From: Rhizophagus irregularis | Lineage: Eukaryota > Glomeromycota > Glomeromycetes > Glomerales > Glomeraceae | Reading direction: 5' to 3' | NCBI RefSeq assembly: GCF_026210795.1 | Contig: NC_089457.1 | Location: 868,001 to 932,000, forward strand | DNA length: 64,000 nucleotides | Shown here: piece by piece, positions 60,101 to 64,000 of the stretch | How positions within the stretch are numbered: position 1 is the first letter of the stretch | Layout of the letters: each line of letters starts with the position of its first letter | The notes under the pieces: model-generated | The model's input: the letters and a program-made list of their open reading frames with translations, nothing else | The model's database searches: none | Told to the model about the DNA's origin: nothing | Translations under genes and position numbers: made by a program

Positions 60101-62159
60101 TTTATTATATATTTATGTAGATTGTAAGTAGAAATAGATAATGCGTAATTCTTGTGCATTTATTCTGCATTGTGTATTTCATTCTTAATTTTTTTATCAT
60201 ATTCGCTGATTTGCAAAATTTGCCAATCATCAGTTATGTGGCGCAGTACCAATTAAAATTGATCAAAACCCATTCTTACATAAGAAAAAATGTCAAAAAA
60301 TATATAAAAAAAACTTTTAAGATCTCTCCCAAAATATTTATCTCTTTAACCCAAAACCAGTAGAAGGAATTTCTAGAAAAAAAAGGAAAAAAATATTATA
60401 AAGTTAGTTTATTAAAAAAAAACAAAAGACAAACTTTACAAAATCCAGAATATTTAATGATTTAACGAAAAAAAATTAACTGAAAAATAATTAATAATAC
60501 TTCAAATCACTGAGGATGATTATCACTGTTGGCCAGAATTATCAATTTTTACTAGCACTATACTTTTAATGCTGGACAATCATCATAATTTCAGTCACTG
60601 GTGATCATCACCCCTGGTGATAGTTAGAAAAATTCAATAATAAATATCAAATAGATTTTAATTAAACAATTAATCAATATATAATCTAAATTCGCTAAAA
60701 CATTGTTATTAATATTTAGAGTTATTTATTTATTGAAAGATTTTTTTGAATAATTTTGCTTTCTAAATAAATTTTTTCTATAAACTATAAAAAAAAAAAA
60801 AAAGCAGCTCCAAGTTGTATCTAATATAAAATAATTACTAATATACTTGCAAAAATTCTCAACTTACTTGATGTAAAAACTGGTTAAAAAGTTGATGGGA
60901 GAGTTGATGGGGAGTTTAATAGGAAGTTTACGAAAGAAAAAAAAATTTTTAACGCTACTTTTTGTTGAAGTAATTTCTTAATATCTGTTATATGATCATG
61001 TAACACAAGTGTGATCATTTTTGTGAAACTTAATTTACCTAATTTTTATTAAATTATTGTCAAATTCCTTAATTTAGAAGAATTTTGTTAATTCTGCAGA
61101 TTGACGGATATGTATAGTAAATACATGCATTTTATTACTGCTGATTAGGAATTTAAACTTATATTAATTAACCAATCATATTTACCAGATTGAACAGATT
61201 TATACAGATGATCTGATGAAAATTCTGTCAAAATTTTGTAATACGTATATCATCCCTTTAAAAAAACTCAATCCAGATTGTGGCTTAAATCCAGATTTTG
61301 ACAGGATGACAGGATTCCAGATGACTGAATCATATATCTAGTTCTGTGACCTTATCAAGGTTAATATCATTAGTGTATTTGTTCAAGTGTAACATTTTTA
61401 AGCTATAAAATAAAAAAAATTTTAAATTATTTTTCTGCTAAAAAATGATCATAATGATCATCAGAAAGAATTCCCCCTTTATATGTTATTGTATAATAAA
61501 AAATAAAATTAAAATATATAAATTCAAGTAAATTTTCAAACATAAATCAGATTTATTTAAAAAATTCCTTTTTTTTTATTTTATTTGTAATAATTGTATT
61601 ATATAATTTTATTTACTTTGGTAGTTTTAATACTGTTTTAATTGTTAAATAAACTATATATTAATTTAAAGAATAATTAAATATTAAAAAATCTTTTTTT
61701 GATGATTAAATTAATAGAAATCTAATATTGAAGTATAATTGGACAGAAATAAATTAATTAAAAATAATAAATATTTTGTAGTTTTATTTAATCAAAATGA
61801 ATTTATTATCCAAAAATAAGTATATTAACATTATTTTTTTTTTCTTGCTATCTATTAATAAATGAAATTTTATCATTATTTTAATTATAATTTAAAATCT
61901 AGTTAGGTAATCAGCTTTATTACCTTAGTAAAAGTTGTTTTTTTTGTAATATTATAGCTAAAAATAATATATTTATTATTAGTTAAATACTTTTCTTTAA
62001 GTTTTATTAATATAAAAAAACTTTTTTTTACTAAAATACTAGTTTTTTGTATATATAAAAACTACTTAAAAACTATACTTACAACTTTAGAAAAACTTTC
62101 ATCTTATGTAAAATTACATGTATTTTTACTATTAAAATTATATATTTATTTATAGGCAG
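60101..62159. other. AT-rich region without supported genes
   Basis: Short repeated words (for example GGCCAGAATTAT, GGTGATCATCACC near 60520-60615, and CCAGATT-rich patches near 61190-61330 related to 53950-54090 and 55620-55690) suggest old repeats. No borders could be set. Confidence 0.35.
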
Positions 62160-62416
62160 TTTCTATTTGTACACGAGGTGTTTAAACACAGGTCATATTA
62201 GTAGATTAAAAACGGCATTCAAAACCTCCTTTAATGCCTTAAGTAAACTTGCAGAGCAGGTGAAAATACATATATTTATTTGTAATATAATAAGAATAAA
62301 AAGTAAAAGAGTATAATGTCGGTAGCATTCAATTTTAAATTAAAAAACAAAAAATTAGTCTATTAAAAATTATATTTATATGACCTGTGTACAAACACCC
62401 TGTGTAAACTTAGAAA
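62160..62416. mobile_element. MITE with about 39-bp imperfect inverted ends
   Basis: The left end TTTCTATTTGTACACGAGGT... and the complement of the right end TTTCTAAGTTTACACAGGGT... agree over about 39 bp with several differences. A lone similar end is at about 50975-51015. No frame. Confidence 0.65.
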
Positions 62417-63690
62417 TTTTCTTATTTATACTTTTAAAAGGACTTTATATATAAGAAAAAAAAAATAATTATAAAAATGGAAAATTAGCATGATAATTTA
62501 TGAAATTATTTAATTTGTATAGAAATTGTATATTAAAATTAATGGTTAATTATAAAATACATAAATTTCTTTTAATATGAAAATAATCTGTATGTTACAT
62601 GCATAATGACTAATAAATAATTAAACCTTTTTTTACTAATTTTTTTTAATAATTTATAATTAAAGTTTTAATTAGTTTAATAATTATTAAATTATACTAA
62701 TTAGTTTTAATATTAGAATAGTTTTAATATGAATTAAACTTTTTGTAAATTTACTGATCAGGTTTTAGTAATTTCAATTTTGATATTAGTTTATTTACTA
62801 AATTGATTTATCAATTAAATAATAATAAAAAATGTTGCAAAAATATTTTTATTAAATATTTAATTAAAAAGAATGATTTGCAATATTTTTTTGATAATTT
62901 AATAATAAAAAATATTAATAGTAAAATATTTTTTATAATACTATATATTATAAATCATAGTATTTCTATGTATAATACTTTTTAAAAATTTAGATATAAT
63001 ATGTAATAATACTTTAATTATTTTATAAATTTTAAATACTCTTTATTAATAGTAAAAATTTGCATAATAAAAAAAAATGGAAAATTTTAACGCTTACCCC
63101 AGGTGAAAATCACCTGATCACGTGATTTAAATTTTGTGATTTCGTTTAACTTTTTTTTATATGGCAAATCTTAAAATTTTAAAAGTAATTTAAAAAATTC
63201 TTTACATTTTTACATAATAAAATATATAAATAATTAATTGATAACGTGTAGAATTTTTTTCTCTTTCTAATGAATATTTTATTATAATTATTAAGTAAAA
63301 AATGATTAACTTTCATTAGAAGTAACTGTGTAAAAAAAAAACACTTATATTTTTTCCCTAAATCTCCCAAACCTCCCACCCACCATAGGACAGATAGTCT
63401 TTATATAGTTTTTTCTGAACCCCTTAAAAAATTAAAAAAAATGCATTGCACCGTTATACACTTTCGTGTTCGCTCTAATTAAGTAATTTGTGACGCAATT
63501 AAATTATAAATTAGTAAACGCACATATATACATTATTTTATTAATATTAAATCAACAAATACCTTGACGAACTTGTATATATCAATATACTACATCTTGT
63601 ATTTAATATCCATATACTACGTCTTGTATTAATATCCTTATATCTTGTATTAATATCCATATACTATGTTTTGTATTAATATTTTCGCAT
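62417..63690. other. AT-rich region with a small minisatellite
   Basis: At about 63570-63685 there are four units of ATATCCATATACTAYGTYTTGTATTA, about 26 bp. No gene is visible in the rest. Confidence 0.5.
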
Positions 63691-64000
63691 CTACCTTCTA
63701 CCAATTGGGCATTTTTTTTGGTAATGTCCAGATTGACCACATAAAAGACATTTTCGCTGTACTCTTGTAGTTTGATTATCATTTATTTCTGTAACTTCTC
63801 GCATTGGAATTCTTTTTTTGACAATTCTAATACACTCTTTAATCTTCTTTTAGAAGGAGCTCCCCGAATTTTAGTAACATTAGGATCAGTAATCTGATCA
63901 ATTAAATCTTTTTGTAATGAAATTATGTTAGCATTCTGTGCAGCTCTTTCTATACCATTAATTCTTCTAAATTATCATCATCACCAACTTCTATACTTCT
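63691..64000 (-). pseudogene. FAR1/MULE-type transposase, C-terminal part, runs off the window
   Basis: Minus-strand reading from the right edge: EVGDDDNLEEL, AAQNANIISLQKDLIDQITD, VTKIRGAPSKRRLKSVLELS, then after a shift in an A7 run at about 63816-63822, IPMREVTEINDNQTTRVQRK and the zinc knuckle CLLCGQSGHYQKKCPIGRR, stop at 63691. The RGxPSKRRLKS segment followed by a CCHC knuckle is the usual C-terminus of MULE transposases of the FAR1 type in AM fungi. A second shift lies near 63955. The catalytic domain lies outside the window. Confidence 0.7.

Overview
The window looks like nuclear DNA of an arbuscular mycorrhizal fungus of the Rhizophagus/Glomeromycotina type. This is inference, from strong AT richness, genes with many short GT-AG introns, a TORC1 raptor gene, a fungal LIM-domain protein, a protein kinase-like/Sel1 gene cluster of the kind expanded in these fungi, and a very high load of transposon debris. 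No rRNA gene, intact tRNA gene or CRISPR array was seen.

Layout. 1-4.9 kb: the 3' two thirds of a Ty3/gypsy retrotransposon on the + strand (reverse transcriptase, RNase H, an unusual thymidylate-kinase-like P-loop domain, integrase, polypurine tract, 3' LTR), damaged by stops and one frameshift. 4.9-14.5 kb: a transposon graveyard holding TA-flanked elements, a zinc-motif pseudogene, a tRNA-derived SINE-like element with 17-bp target duplications, a FAR1/MULE transposase relic split by a palindromic MITE, and a GATATC fold-back element. 14.5-17.3 kb: AT-rich, empty. 17.3-26.1 kb: housekeeping block with a paxillin-like three-LIM protein (+), adenosine kinase (+) and raptor (-). 27.8-39.2 kb: a minus-strand cluster with two tandem paralogues of a protein with an MLKL-like four-helix N-terminus, a predicted pseudokinase domain and Sel1 repeats, separated by a TKL kinase gene and a decayed kinase fragment. 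41.5-49.8 kb: an orphan gene and its decayed copy, a small secreted protein (-), and a secreted DUF3455 protein (+). 50-64 kb: gene-poor, rich in MITEs (two Mutator-type elements, two TA-type elements, fold-backs), a BED zinc-finger (hAT) relic, and at the right edge the C-terminus of another FAR1/MULE transposase.

How the parts relate. Raptor and adenosine kinase are growth and purine-salvage housekeeping genes with no visible link to the repeats. The kinase cluster arose by tandem duplication: both copies share exon structure and a TATA-bearing upstream block, and both have lost the same catalytic residues. That makes a signalling or cell-death scaffold more likely than an enzyme. The MULE transposase relics could have mobilised the Mutator-type MITEs. 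All splice structures were derived by hand from reading frames and splice consensus; the phases of the exons listed for the main genes add up.
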